Assembly (NCBI GenBank): GCA_902494345.1
Contig: CABUSV010000003.1
Location: 109,357-173,356, forward strand
Length of the DNA: 64,000 bases
Direction: 5' to 3'
DNA from: an uncultured Collinsella sp.
GTDB taxonomy: Bacteria; Actinomycetota; Coriobacteriia; Coriobacteriales; Coriobacteriaceae
Shown: in pieces, positions 52,452 to 61,886 of the stretch
Position numbering within the stretch: position 1 is the stretch's first letter
Layout: every line of letters begins with the position of its first letter
Translations under genes and position numbers: made by a program
The notes under the pieces: model-generated
The model's input: the letters and a program-made list of their open reading frames with translations, nothing else
What the model was told of the DNA's origin: nothing
Database searches by the model: none

Positions 52452-53135
52452 CTACTTATCGTCGGGCTCGGTGACGCGCTTGGTAAACGATAGCTTGGAC
52501 TCCTTGCCCGTCATGAGCTTTTTGATGTTCGCACGATGGGCCCACACCACGGTGATGCCGATCAGCGCCATGCAAAACTTAAGTCCCAGGCTGCCGTACG
52601 GAAAGACCGCGCAGGCGGCGATGGGAAGACCGATGGCCGCGGCAAGCGAGCCCACCGACACAAACTTGGTGATGGCGACGGCCGCGATAAACATGCCCAG
52701 CAGCGAAAGTCCGATGGGCCAGTACCAGGCGAGGATGACGCCCAAGCCAACGGCGATACCCTTGCCGCCATGGAAGTTGAGGTAGGGCGAGAAGATGTGG
52801 CCCCACACGGCTGCCAGGCAAATGACGCCGAGCATCCAATCGCCGGGGGCTCCAGGCGCCATGATGCTCACAGGGAAGCCATAGCCCACGCCCGCGATAA
52901 GCGGACGCGCGATAAGGACGCAGATAGCGCCCTTAAGGCAGTCGAGCAGCAGCGTGAGCGCGGCCACCTTGGGGCCGGCCACGCGCAGGGCGTTGGTGGT
53001 GCCGATGTTGCCGGAGCCCGCCTTACGAATGTCCGTGTGGTTGAACACGCGGCCCAGGATCAGACCAAACGGAATCGCCCCGATAAAGAACGAGACCACG
53101 GCGCAGATGGCGGTCAGAAGAATCGGATTATGCAT
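52452..53135 (-). CDS. plsY: Acyl-phosphate:glycerol-3-phosphate acyltransferase PlsY
   Basis: A 227-residue membrane enzyme that acylates glycerol-3-phosphate using acyl phosphate. Conserved loops are SGNIGTTNALRVAG, FHGGKGIAVGLGV and the Asn/Arg near the C-terminus (VVWAHRANIKKL). About five membrane segments. ATG 53135 is chosen because the longer open frame lies inside der; the start overlaps the der stop by 8 nt. It forms a natural pair with gpsA. Confidence 0.95.
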   Translation of the reverse strand: MHNPILLTAICAVVSFFIGAIPFGLILGRVFNHTDIRKAGSGNIGTTNALRVAGPKVAALTLLLDCLKGAICVLIARPLIAGVGYGFPVSIMAPGAPGDWMLGVICLAAVWGHIFSPYLNFHGGKGIAVGLGVILAWYWPIGLSLLGMFIAAVAITKFVSVGSLAAAIGLPIAACAVFPYGSLGLKFCMALIGITVVWAHRANIKKLMTGKESKLSFTKRVTEPDDK

Positions 53136-54462
53136 CCTTTTGCTCCTTCTTCCTAAAGAAGAGTCGAATGGGCGTGCCGGCAAAGTCGAAGGTCGAGCGC
53201 ATGCGGTTCTCCACGTAGCGCTGGTAGGTGTCGTTGACCAGGTCACTGTGGTTGACGAAGAACGTGAACGTTGGCGGGTTGACGCCCGTCTGGGTCACGT
53301 AGTGCATGCGCAGGCGGCGCTTGCCGTCCACCACGGTATGACCGAACTCGCGCAGGTCGGTAAGGAACGTATTGAGGCGCGAGGTGCTGATCTTCTGCGA
53401 GCGCGTCTTTTCGGCGGCGTCGACCATCGCCCAGATCTTCTCGACGCTGCGGCCAGTGAGGGCAGAGATGCGCAGGTACTGGGCCCAGGGAGCCATGACG
53501 CCCAGACGGCGGTCGATGGTCTCCATGCAGGCCTCGCGCTTACGGTCGTCGTCGAGCAGATCCCACTTGTTGAGCAGCACCACGATGGCGCAGCCGCGCT
53601 CGATGGCCAAGCCCATGACCTTCTGATCCTGCTCGGTAACGCCCACGGAGGCGTCGACGACGAGCAGCGCCACGTCGGCGCGGTCGATGGCGCGCAGGCC
53701 GCGGACCATGGAGTAGTACTCGATGTTCTCGTACACGGTGCTCTTCTTGCGAATGCCCGCGGTGTCGACCATGCGGTAGTGCTTGCCGTTGCGCTCAACG
53801 ACGGTGTCGATGGCGTCGCGCGTCGTGCCGGCAATGTTGGACACGATAGAGCGGTCGGCGCCCAGGATGCGGTTGAACAGCGACGACTTACCGGCATTGG
53901 GGCGGCCGATGATGGCGACGTTCAGCGCGTCGGGGAACTCATCGGCGACTTCGTCCTCTTCCTCAGGAAGCAGGGCCACGATGTCGTCGAGCAGGTCGCC
54001 GGTGCCGTGGCCGTGCAGCGCCGAGAGCGGCGTGGGCTCGCCGATACCGAGCGAATAGAACTCCCAGATGCTGTCGTTCTCGCGATCGGGGTTGTCGAGC
54101 TTGTTCACCAGCAGAAAGACCGGCTTGTCGCAGCGCTTGAGCATGCGGGCGACCGACTCGTCCTCCTCGGTGACGCCGGTGCGGCCATCGACCACAAACA
54201 GGATGACGGCGGCTTCCTCGGCGGCGGCGAGCGCCTGGTCGCGGATGGACGTGGCAAAGACGTCGTCGCTCTTGAGCGGCTCGATACCGCCCGTGTCGAC
54301 GATGGTGAACTCGCGGCCGTTCCAATCGGCCGTGTGATACGAGCGGTCGCGCGTGACGCCGCGAGACTCGTGGACGATGGCGTCCGAGGTCTGGGCCAGG
54401 CGGTTAACGAGCGTGGACTTGCCCACGTTGGGGCGTCCGACGACGGCGACGATAGGTTTCAT
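53128..54462 (-). CDS. der: Ribosome biogenesis GTPase Der
   Basis: A 444-residue double-GTPase (EngA) needed for 50S assembly. The first G domain has VAVVGRPNVGKSTLVNRL and DTGGIEP. The second begins near residue 180 with AIIGRPNAGKSSLFNRI, DTAGIRKKS and NKWDLL. A C-terminal KH-like domain (~355-444) ends RLFFRKKE. ATG 54462 has AAAGGAG upstream; the longer frame before it is not coding. It overlaps plsY. Confidence 0.96.
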   Translation of the reverse strand: MKPIVAVVGRPNVGKSTLVNRLAQTSDAIVHESRGVTRDRSYHTADWNGREFTIVDTGGIEPLKSDDVFATSIRDQALAAAEEAAVILFVVDGRTGVTEEDESVARMLKRCDKPVFLLVNKLDNPDRENDSIWEFYSLGIGEPTPLSALHGHGTGDLLDDIVALLPEEEDEVADEFPDALNVAIIGRPNAGKSSLFNRILGADRSIVSNIAGTTRDAIDTVVERNGKHYRMVDTAGIRKKSTVYENIEYYSMVRGLRAIDRADVALLVVDASVGVTEQDQKVMGLAIERGCAIVVLLNKWDLLDDDRKREACMETIDRRLGVMAPWAQYLRISALTGRSVEKIWAMVDAAEKTRSQKISTSRLNTFLTDLREFGHTVVDGKRRLRMHYVTQTGVNPPTFTFFVNHSDLVNDTYQRYVENRMRSTFDFAGTPIRLFFRKKEQKDA

Positions 54463-54472
54463 CTGCTCTCCT

Positions 54473-55915
54473 TTAATGGGTAGGGTCAGCGGAATTAGTA
54501 GAGTCGGCAGGCACAATGCCAAGGATGCGCTCCAGGGTATCGAGCAGCTCATGCGGCATGGTCGACACCACATGAACCTCGGCGCCGCGACTGGTAAGGC
54601 TTGCGAGTAAATCGTCACGATGATACTCGTCAAGCGTCATGCCGTCAGCGTTGAACATGAGCTTAGGCACAAAGAGCATAACCCCCGACAGGTCTTGGGG
54701 CAGCTGCTCCAGAATGTCACACGCGACGATGAGGCCGGTCACGTCCACGTTGCCGCCAAAGTAGCGGTTCTTGATGGCTGTGACGGTGCCGGCGAGACCA
54801 TGCGGCGACTCCACAAAGCGCGCCACGGTGTCGCGCGCGCTGGCGCCCGAGAGGCACAGCAGGTGCTGGTTGCGCTCGGCGATGCCGGCGCGGACGCGGG
54901 CCAGACGCTCGGCGTCGGCGGCAAGCACGTCGTCGGTCTCGTCCAGATACGAGCGGATCATGCCGATGCCGTCGTAGTACTGCGGGTAACCGTCGTAAAA
55001 GTCTGCCTCGGGAGGATCGATGCCGGCGTCCAGGTAGAACTCGTCGCTCATCTGGAAGGTGTGGCGGCCAAAGCGCTCGAAGGCACGGTCCTGGAAGGGC
55101 CTGATCATGGCGATGGTCTCGCGCGCTAGCTCGGGCTTGTCGCTGTAGGACCAGCTAAAACGGTTCTGATGCTTGGTAAAACCGAGCGGCACAATGCCCA
55201 GGCTTGTGATTTGCTCGTGCTCCTCGCAATACCGCAGGGTCTTTTCCAGCTCCTCGCCGTCGTTCATGCCGGGGCACAACACAATCTGCGCGTGAATCTC
55301 GATGCCGGCGGCCATGATGGCCTCGAGTACGTCCATGCCTCGCTGGGCGTTGCGGCCCATCATGCGGCGGCGGACGTCGGGGCTCACGGCATGAACCGAC
55401 ACGTTCATGGGGCTCATGTTGCGCTGGATGACGTTTTGCACGTCCTCGTCGGAGAGGTTCGTGAGCGTGACAAAGTTGCCCTGCAAAAAGCTCAGACGAT
55501 AGTCGTCGTCGCGGATGTAGAGCGTGGAGCGACCGCCCTTGGGGAGCATCGTCATAAAGCAGAACACGCAGGCGTTGACGCAGGTACGCATGCCGTCGAA
55601 GATGGGGCCGTCGAACTCAAGGCCCCAGTCCTCACCCGGGAAGCGGTCGAGCTCGACGGGGGTGACGGTGCCGTCGCGTGGATCGAATACCTCCAGCTCG
55701 ACGGTGTCGTCGTCGGCCTCCCAGAGCCACACGATCATATCAGTCAGCTGCTCGCCGTTGACCGTAAGCACGCGCATGCCCGGCTCGATACCCACATCCC
55801 ATGCGGGCGACTCGGGACGCACGTTCTTAACGAGCGCGCCCTCACCCGGCTCGGGGTCGCGGCTGCGCCCGTAATCGGCCACCTCGGCGGCGTATGCGGG
55901 TACGGTCTGGTCCAT
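54473..55915 (-). CDS. PDZ/radical-SAM DUF512 protein
   Basis: A 480-residue protein with three parts: an N-terminal PDZ-like domain (~25-70; VKNVRPESPAWDVGIEPG, VLTVNGEQL), a radical-SAM core with CVNACVFCF (~110), and a C-terminal DUF512 domain. The family is common in Actinobacteria and Firmicutes next to der (EngA), as here. Its reaction is unknown. ATG 55915 lies 2 nt after the ispH stop; the nearest good purine-rich site is farther than usual, so the start is only probable. Confidence 0.82.
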   Translation of the reverse strand: MDQTVPAYAAEVADYGRSRDPEPGEGALVKNVRPESPAWDVGIEPGMRVLTVNGEQLTDMIVWLWEADDDTVELEVFDPRDGTVTPVELDRFPGEDWGLEFDGPIFDGMRTCVNACVFCFMTMLPKGGRSTLYIRDDDYRLSFLQGNFVTLTNLSDEDVQNVIQRNMSPMNVSVHAVSPDVRRRMMGRNAQRGMDVLEAIMAAGIEIHAQIVLCPGMNDGEELEKTLRYCEEHEQITSLGIVPLGFTKHQNRFSWSYSDKPELARETIAMIRPFQDRAFERFGRHTFQMSDEFYLDAGIDPPEADFYDGYPQYYDGIGMIRSYLDETDDVLAADAERLARVRAGIAERNQHLLCLSGASARDTVARFVESPHGLAGTVTAIKNRYFGGNVDVTGLIVACDILEQLPQDLSGVMLFVPKLMFNADGMTLDEYHRDDLLASLTSRGAEVHVVSTMPHELLDTLERILGIVPADSTNSADPTH

Positions 55916-55917
55916 GG

Positions 55918-56817
55918 TTAGCGGCAAAGCTCCTTGATGCGCGTGACGCCGCGTTCGATGTGTTCTTGCGGGGTGGAGGCTCCGGCGGTGATGCCGATGT
56001 GGTGAGCGTCGGTAAACCACGCGGCCTGGAGCTCGGAAGCTTCCTCGATGTGATACGTGCGCTCGCAGGCATCGGCACAAATCTGCGCCAGGCGGCGGGT
56101 GTTGCCCGAGTTCTTGCCGCCCACGACGACCATGCAGTCGCAGCGGTTGGCAAGTGTGGCTGCTGCCTGTTGACGCTCACTCGTGGCGGCGCAGATGGTG
56201 TTGATCACACGCAGCTCCTGCACGCGCGGGGTGATAGCGGCCACGACCTCGGCGAGGTTCTGCGCGGTCTGGGTGGTCTGCACGACGAGGCCTACCTTGC
56301 CCTTGAGCGGCAGCGCGTCCGCATCGGCAGCGCAACTCACGACCTGCGCGTTATCACCAGCGTGGCCCAGGATGCCCTCCACCTCGGGATGGCCCGGCTC
56401 GCCCACGACAAGTACGCGATAGCCCTCGCGCACCAGCCGCTCGGCGGCCACGTGGACCTTCTTGACGTAAGGGCAGGTGGCGTCGACGACGTTAAGGCTA
56501 CGCTTGCGGGCAGCATCGATCACCTGCGGCACCACGCCGTGGGCGCGGATGATCACGGTGCCGGTTGCGGCGTCGTCAAGGGTTTCGGCCAAGCCAACGC
56601 CTGCCTCAGCGAGCTCGCGCACCACGATGGGGTTATGGATGAGCGGACCTAAGGTATGGACCTGAGTGCACTCCCCTGCCTGCGGCGCGGCGGCCAGCGC
56701 CATATCGAGCGCACGCTGTACGCCATAGCAAGTGCCGGCGTGGGCGGCGATCTCGATGGTAGGCGCGGTTGCCTGGTCGGACGCAGTCGCGGCGGTGTTC
56801 GTCACATTCTCGCTCAT
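55918..56817 (-). CDS. ispH: 4-hydroxy-3-methylbut-2-enyl diphosphate reductase IspH
   Basis: A 299-residue [4Fe-4S] enzyme, last step of the MEP isoprenoid pathway, giving IPP and DMAPP. The cluster cysteines are in AGTCYGVQRAL, DATCPYVKKVH and NTICAATSERQ. HTLGPLIHNP, RAHGV and VGGKNSGNTRRL are conserved substrate residues. ATG 56817 lies 2 nt after the preceding stop. Its product DMAPP feeds MiaA, encoded at 26857. Confidence 0.95.
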   Translation of the reverse strand: MSENVTNTAATASDQATAPTIEIAAHAGTCYGVQRALDMALAAAPQAGECTQVHTLGPLIHNPIVVRELAEAGVGLAETLDDAATGTVIIRAHGVVPQVIDAARKRSLNVVDATCPYVKKVHVAAERLVREGYRVLVVGEPGHPEVEGILGHAGDNAQVVSCAADADALPLKGKVGLVVQTTQTAQNLAEVVAAITPRVQELRVINTICAATSERQQAAATLANRCDCMVVVGGKNSGNTRRLAQICADACERTYHIEEASELQAAWFTDAHHIGITAGASTPQEHIERGVTRIKELCR

Positions 56818-56819
56818 GG

Positions 56820-57548
56820 TTAGAACCTGCCCGGATGCTCGGCGCACAGCTCATCTCGCATGGCGTAGACGCGGTTCATGGCCTCGGACTCAAACCATTC
56901 CAGGCGCTCCGTGCGCTTAAGCCCGGCCGGTGCGTCGGAAAGCGAGACGGCCTTGCCGGCGCGGATCCAGCACTTCTTGGGACGCATAATCTTTTTGCCC
57001 GCGGGCGTGATGTCGGACCAGCCGCAGATGGCGAGCGGGTTGACGGGCGCCTTGCCCATCTGGGCGATGAGCGCAAAGCCGCCGTGGACCTCGGGCTTGA
57101 TTTCGCGCGAGCGGATGCGCGTGCCCTCGGGGAAGATCAGGACGTCCTCGCCGCGCTGCAGCGCATGCTGGGCGGCGCGCAGGCACTTCATGTCGGCGGT
57201 GCCGCGCTCGACGGGAATGCCGCCCACACGGCTAAAGGCCCAGCGCACGATCTTGCTCTTAGCAAACTCGGACTTAAAAATGGGGCGAATGCGGCGGCCG
57301 CCAAAGAACAGCGCCGTCTCTACAGCCAGGAGCTCGGCCATCGAGGTGTGGTTGCAGATGACCACGCTGCCGCGGCCTTCCTGGCGCTCAAACAGCAGGT
57401 CGCTGTCCTCGACCTTCCAGCGCCACATGAGCTTGGAGAAGGCCCACAGGATGCCCATGACCACGGCGACAGTGCCGCGGATGAGCGCCGGGAACTCGGC
57501 GTAGGGGGCGTTGTAGTAATCCTCGGGCGTCTGCTTAAACAGGCGCAT
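56820..57548 (-). CDS. plsC: 1-acyl-sn-glycerol-3-phosphate acyltransferase (PlsC family)
   Basis: A 242-residue acyltransferase that makes phosphatidic acid. A membrane segment (LIRGTVAVVMGILWAFSKLM) precedes the active site. The usual HX4D motif reads NHTSMAE, so the catalytic Asp is replaced by Glu. The substrate motif is LIFPEGTRIRS, and GGIPVERG matches motif III. It lies between ispH and cmk in one operon. With gpsA, plsY and pgsA nearby, the whole route to phosphatidylglycerol precursors is covered apart from cdsA. Confidence 0.85.
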   Translation of the reverse strand: MRLFKQTPEDYYNAPYAEFPALIRGTVAVVMGILWAFSKLMWRWKVEDSDLLFERQEGRGSVVICNHTSMAELLAVETALFFGGRRIRPIFKSEFAKSKIVRWAFSRVGGIPVERGTADMKCLRAAQHALQRGEDVLIFPEGTRIRSREIKPEVHGGFALIAQMGKAPVNPLAICGWSDITPAGKKIMRPKKCWIRAGKAVSLSDAPAGLKRTERLEWFESEAMNRVYAMRDELCAEHPGRF

Positions 57549-57551
57549 GGG

Positions 57552-58238
57552 CTACCTCCTTTGGTTGATGAGGTCCTCGATTATCGAGACGACCTCGTCG
57601 ATGGTGTGAGCGGTGGAGTCGACGTGCACCGCGTCCTCGGCGGGAACGAGCGGCGCGACCTCGCGGCTACTGTCAAGCTTATCGCGCTGCTTGAGGGCAT
57701 CGAGTGTCTCGTCGACCTCGGCCTCGAGCTGCTCTTCGGTGAGCGGCTGGTCGTCGTTTTGGTGGCGCTGCAGCACGCGGCGGCGGGCACGCTCACGCGG
57801 GTCGGCGGTCAGAAAGACCTTGACCTGCGCGTTGGGGAAGACGACGGTGCCGATGTCGCGACCCTCGGCGACGATGTCGCGGTCCTCAGCGGCGCGGCGC
57901 TGATGGATAAGCATGGCGGCGCGCACGCCCGGGTAGGCCGAGACCTTGGACACGTTGGCGTCGACCTGCGGGGTGCGGATGGCGGCCGATGCGTCCTGGC
58001 CGTCGATGGTCAGGCGCGTGTCCTCGCCGGTGCCGTTGGTAAAGCGAATCTCGATCTGCTCGGCGAGGGCGTCGATGGCCGCCTCGTCGTCCAGGTCGAT
58101 GCCGCGGTCGAGCGCGGCGAAGGTGACGGCGCGATACATAGCGCCCGTGTCGAGCTTGTTAAAGCCCAGCTGGCGGGCGATCTCCTTGGCGATGGTGGAC
58201 TTGCCGGAACCGGCGGGGCCGTCGATGGCGACGATCAT
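57552..58238 (-). CDS. cmk: Cytidylate kinase
   Basis: A 228-residue kinase that phosphorylates CMP and dCMP. The P-loop is AIDGPAGSGKSTIAKEIA at the N-terminus, followed by LDTGAMYRAVT, and AEGRDIGTVVFPNAQ with RARRR for the NMP-binding and LID regions. It lies 3 nt before plsC and downstream of the pseudouridine synthase gene, as in the common scpA-scpB-rluB-cmk-der order. Confidence 0.95.
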   Translation of the reverse strand: MIVAIDGPAGSGKSTIAKEIARQLGFNKLDTGAMYRAVTFAALDRGIDLDDEAAIDALAEQIEIRFTNGTGEDTRLTIDGQDASAAIRTPQVDANVSKVSAYPGVRAAMLIHQRRAAEDRDIVAEGRDIGTVVFPNAQVKVFLTADPRERARRRVLQRHQNDDQPLTEEQLEAEVDETLDALKQRDKLDSSREVAPLVPAEDAVHVDSTAHTIDEVVSIIEDLINQRR

Positions 58239-58304
58239 GCAATGCTTCCTTTCGGTGGTTGACGTGCTGGTATGGGACGCGGGCGCTGGGGCTTGGCGGA
58301 CTGG

Positions 58305-59276
58305 TTAGCCCGTGTAGCGCTCGCGGTAGGTGTTGCGCTTGGGCGCGGAACCGTGGCTGCCGTGGTGGCGCGTGCGGCTCGCGGTGTTGGTCGCCGGCGC
58401 GCCGGCGCGCTTGGAGCTGGCCTGCTTGGGCGGGATACCGCCGTCCTTGAGAATCTGCACCTCGCGGTCGGTGAGTTCGCGCCACGAGCCCTTGGCCACT
58501 TCCTTGAGCTCCAGGCCGGCAAAGTTACAGCGGTGCAGGCGGATCACCGGATGGTGGATCTTGCCCAGCATGCGCTTGACCTGGTTCTTGCGGCCCTCGC
58601 GGATGATGACCTCCACGGCGGTGGTGCCGGGCTTGACGCCTTGCGGGGCCACGGCCTCGGCCTCGCGCGCGCTGATGACGCGGCAGATCGCCGGCTGGCA
58701 CAGGCCGTCGTCGAGCTCGATGCCGCGGCGGAGTGGTTCCAAGTCGCGGTCGGACAGCTTCCCGTCCACGAGCGCCTGGTAGGTCTTGTAGACGTGCTTG
58801 CTGGGGTGCAGCAGATTCTGCGAAAGGTCGCCGTCGGTGGTAAAGAGCAAAAGCCCCGTGGTGTCGCGGTCCAGGCGACCCACCGGGAAGAGCCCCGGAA
58901 AGCGGTCGCGCGGTACCAGGTCGGCCACGCAAGGGCGCTCCTGCGGATCGCTCATGGTGGTGAGGTAGCCGGTCGGTTTGTAGAGCATCAGGTACACGGC
59001 ACCCTGGTTGAGCTTGACGGGCATGCCGTCGACCTCGATATGGTCGCGATCGACATCGACCTTGGTGCCCAGCTCAGTCGCGACCTCGCCGTTAACGGTC
59101 ACGCGGCCGGCGGTCATCAGGTCCTCCGAGCCGCGGCGGCTAGCCACGCCCGCGCGCGCCAAAAAGCGCTGCAGGCGCATGGTATGCGGGTAGACGGGCT
59201 GGGCGCCGCCTGTGGGCGCCGTAGCGCCCGCGGCGCGTGAGGTACGCGTCTCCCCTGCTTCGTTAGTCCTCGACAT
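58305..59276 (-). CDS. rRNA pseudouridine synthase (RsuA/RluB family)
   Basis: A 323-residue protein: an N-terminal ~30-residue extension, an S4 RNA-binding domain (~33-95; MRLQRFLARAGVASRRGSE), then the catalytic domain with GRLDRDTTGLLLFTTDG (catalytic Asp) and REGRKNQVKRML. The C-terminal ~50 residues are basic and low-complexity. It probably modifies 23S rRNA (RluB-type). ATG 59276 has GGAGGA 5 nt upstream and overlaps scpB by 14 nt. Confidence 0.9.
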   Translation of the reverse strand: MSRTNEAGETRTSRAAGATAPTGGAQPVYPHTMRLQRFLARAGVASRRGSEDLMTAGRVTVNGEVATELGTKVDVDRDHIEVDGMPVKLNQGAVYLMLYKPTGYLTTMSDPQERPCVADLVPRDRFPGLFPVGRLDRDTTGLLLFTTDGDLSQNLLHPSKHVYKTYQALVDGKLSDRDLEPLRRGIELDDGLCQPAICRVISAREAEAVAPQGVKPGTTAVEVIIREGRKNQVKRMLGKIHHPVIRLHRCNFAGLELKEVAKGSWRELTDREVQILKDGGIPPKQASSKRAGAPATNTASRTRHHGSHGSAPKRNTYRERYTG

Positions 59277-59991
59277 GCAAATCCTCCGCCGTGTCGTCGG
59301 TGGCTAGGATTTCCTCGCCACCGACTGCCTCGACATCATCAACATCGGTATCGATCAGTTCGCGCTCTTCGTCCAGGTCCTCGGCCTGCTCCTCGAGCGT
59401 GGACTGAATACTGCGGCCGCTCAGACGCTCGCGGATAAACTGGCGCGACTGCTCGTCGGGGGCAAACTGCTCCAGATCGGGCAGGTCGCGGGTGGAGCGC
59501 AGACCGAACTTTTCCAAGAAGGCGTTGGTCGTGCCGTAGATGATGGCCTGACCGCGCTCGGGGTCGCGACCGAGCTCGCGCACCAGACCCTTGTCCACGA
59601 GCGACGCGATGACGCCGTCGGAGTTGACGCCGCGGATGCCCTTGACAACCTCGCGCGTGACGGGCTGGTGGTAGGCGATGACGGCCAGGGTCTCGAGCGC
59701 CGCCTGCGACAGTTTTTGCGTGTCCCAGCTCAGCACGTAGGCTTCGACCACGTCGTGGTAGGTGGGGTGCGTAAACAGGCGCCAGCCACCGGCGACCTCG
59801 CGCAGCTGAAAACCGCGGTTGGCCTCCTCGTACTCAACCTTGAGCTCGGCCAAAAGCGACGCGCACTCGCCGGGGGCAATATCCAGTGCGCCGGCCAGCG
59901 CGGGCGCACTCACCGGGTCGCTCGACACCAGCAGCAGCGCCTCGAGGGCGCCTTTGAGGCTGTTTGCCTCTAGCGTGGAAAGGGTTGACAT
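59263..59991 (-). CDS. scpB: Segregation and condensation protein B
   Basis: A 242-residue ScpB. The tandem winged-helix core (~10-180) includes ALEALLLVSSDPVS, LSQAALETLAVIAYHQPVTR and IRGVNSDGVI, then GLVRELGRDPERGQAIIYGTT. The ~60-residue C-terminal tail is very acidic. ScpB joins ScpA and SMC in the bacterial condensin complex. It follows scpA by 11 nt. Confidence 0.93.
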   Translation of the reverse strand: MSTLSTLEANSLKGALEALLLVSSDPVSAPALAGALDIAPGECASLLAELKVEYEEANRGFQLREVAGGWRLFTHPTYHDVVEAYVLSWDTQKLSQAALETLAVIAYHQPVTREVVKGIRGVNSDGVIASLVDKGLVRELGRDPERGQAIIYGTTNAFLEKFGLRSTRDLPDLEQFAPDEQSRQFIRERLSGRSIQSTLEEQAEDLDEERELIDTDVDDVEAVGGEEILATDDTAEDLHVED

Positions 59992-60002
59992 GGTAGCCGC
60001 TC

Positions 60003-60812
60003 CTATTCGGTGAGCTCGGGGCCCTCGCCGGGAACGTATGCCTCGGCGCCCTCGACTCGATTAATGCAGATGGTTCCAAAGATCTCGTCCTGGCTCAGCG
60101 TGAGCGAGCCGCGCTTGGCGAGCTCGAGCATGGCAAGGAAGGTGACGACGAGCTGCTCAGTCGTGGCGTCGCCGCCCAGCAGCTCGCGGAAGGTGCAGGT
60201 TTGGTGCGCCATGGTAAAGCGGTCGACCGAGGCCACCGTCAGGTCGAGCGGAACGCGATGCGGCGCCACGTGCTCGGCCTCCAGCAGGAAGGTCTGACGC
60301 TTGCCGTCCAGGTCGGCGCAGATGACGGCCAGGCCGCGCAGCGTGATGCCGGCCAGGTAGTCGGGCATAAGGCCCAAGAACTCGGGGTCGGGGCCGGCAA
60401 CGCGCGGATGCATGCGGCTTTCGGCCTGCATGCGCGCACCAAGGGCCGCCGCCGCGCCCTTAAACTGCTTGTAGGCGATCAGGCGCTGAATCAGGACCTC
60501 GCGCAGGGCATCGCCGTCGAGCGCGCTGAGTTCCTCGAGGTCTTCGTCTTCCTCGTCATCGTCGACGGATTTGCTGGGGGCCTCCTGGGGCACCAGCGAG
60601 GCGGCTTTAATGTCCAAAAGGGTTGCCGCGACCAGCAAAAAGTCGCTCGCCACGTCCAGGTCCAGTGTCTCGATGCGCTCGACCTCGGCAAGGTATTGCT
60701 CGGCCACCTCGCTAATGGAAATAGCGCCGATATCTACTTTTTGGCGGGTTACCAGCTGCAGCAGCAGGTCGAACGGTCCGCTGTAGACCTGCGTCGACAC
60801 GCGATACGACAT
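60003..60812 (-). CDS. scpA: Segregation and condensation protein A
   Basis: A 269-residue kleisin. The N-terminal FDLLLQLVTRQKVDIGAISI and YLAEVERIETLDLDVASDFL are hallmark ScpA sequences; a C-terminal winged helix (~200-265) contacts the SMC head. An acidic insert (DDDEEDEDLEEL) lies near residue 100. ATG 60812 follows AAAGGAGG. It is first in the scpA-scpB-rluB-cmk string. Confidence 0.93.
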   Translation of the reverse strand: MSYRVSTQVYSGPFDLLLQLVTRQKVDIGAISISEVAEQYLAEVERIETLDLDVASDFLLVAATLLDIKAASLVPQEAPSKSVDDDEEDEDLEELSALDGDALREVLIQRLIAYKQFKGAAAALGARMQAESRMHPRVAGPDPEFLGLMPDYLAGITLRGLAVICADLDGKRQTFLLEAEHVAPHRVPLDLTVASVDRFTMAHQTCTFRELLGGDATTEQLVVTFLAMLELAKRGSLTLSQDEIFGTICINRVEGAEAYVPGEGPELTE

Positions 60813-60896
60813 CTTCGACCTCCTTTGACGGCGCCTTCGCGGCGCGGTTTGGGTGCATGTTACGACCGTTTTGCACGGCCGACCTGTAAGTTTACC

Positions 60897-61580
60897 CTAG
60901 ATGCCGGCGATTGCGAAGTTGAGCAGCCACTCTGCCAGCGGATACACGGTAACGTCGAAATAGCGGCCGATCACGTCGATGCCGGTCCACATGGGCAGCA
61001 GATACAACACGATGATAAGGATCGGCATGGCGTATTGCTGCAGGCGGTAGTAGTTGGCGAGCGCCTTGCCTTTGAGGAACGGCACGATGATCGACGAGCC
61101 GTCGAGCGGCGGAATCGGGATGAGGTTAAAGAACGCGAGCGACAGGTTGACCACGATGAACGTGGCGCCGAAGTTCATGATTTGGGAGGCCACGGCAAAG
61201 GACATGCTGGCATAGAGGTTGACATACGCTGCGTGCATGAGAGCAGCTGTAAGGCATGCTAGTGCGATGTTCGATGCGGGGCCGGCAGCGCTCACCAGGA
61301 CCTCGTCGCGCTTTGGGTGCTTGAGGTTGTTGAGGTAGACGGGCACGGGCTTGGCAAAGGCGAACACCGGGCCACCGGCGGCAAGCATCAGCAGCGGTAG
61401 GAGAATGGTGCCAAACGGGTCGATGTGGTTGAGCGGGTTGAGTGAAACACGGCCGCGCGACCGCGCCGTCTTATCGCCGAGCGCCCAGGCCGCGGCGGCG
61501 TGCGCACTCTCGTGGATGACGATGCCAACGATGACGGCGACGGCGCTCGCGAGCAGGTTCATGAGGTAGCTACTGGACAT
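60897..61580 (-). CDS. Site-2 protease family zinc metalloprotease (M50)
   Basis: A 227-residue membrane protease of the S2P/M50 family. The zinc site HESAH (VIHESAHAAAAWALGD, ~23-27) lies in a membrane helix, and NLIPIPPLDGS (~155) provides the third ligand region. About five membrane segments. It has no PDZ domain, so it resembles the small YwhC/S2P-like group whose substrates are unknown. It is upstream of scpA on the same strand. Confidence 0.88.
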   Translation of the reverse strand: MSSSYLMNLLASAVAVIVGIVIHESAHAAAAWALGDKTARSRGRVSLNPLNHIDPFGTILLPLLMLAAGGPVFAFAKPVPVYLNNLKHPKRDEVLVSAAGPASNIALACLTAALMHAAYVNLYASMSFAVASQIMNFGATFIVVNLSLAFFNLIPIPPLDGSSIIVPFLKGKALANYYRLQQYAMPILIIVLYLLPMWTGIDVIGRYFDVTVYPLAEWLLNFAIAGI

Positions 61581-61589
61581 GTCGATCCC

Positions 61590-61886
61590 CTAGCGGACGC
61601 GACGCGAGGCGCGTGTGAGCAGGTAGTCGATCACAAACAAGATTACGGTGACGATGGCGTAATCCAGGCGGAACACACCGCCAAAGGGCGATGTGATGAC
61701 GCCGTAGCCGGCGATAGCACTCGGCAGCGCGCGCGAAAGCTCAACGACAAAGCCCACGATTTGCAGCTTGGCGGTGAGGCCGCTAAAGCACAGCAGCACG
61801 GTCATCGCGCTCATAAAGATGCCGCAGATGCGACAGGCGATGGCGATGATGCTCATCGCCACGGCGGCGGCCTTACGAGAGTTCAC
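61590..61886 (-). CDS. Small integral membrane protein
   Basis: A 98-residue hydrophobic protein with two or three membrane segments (~13-35 and ~70-90). GTG 61886 is the likely start: AGAGGAG is 7 nt upstream and the gene overlaps the ABC-F stop by 14 nt. Size and the SPFGGVFRLDYAIVTVILF region recall YggT-type proteins, but I am not sure of the family. It lies between the ABC-F and M50 genes. Confidence 0.6.
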   Translation of the reverse strand: MNSRKAAAVAMSIIAIACRICGIFMSAMTVLLCFSGLTAKLQIVGFVVELSRALPSAIAGYGVITSPFGGVFRLDYAIVTVILFVIDYLLTRASRRVR

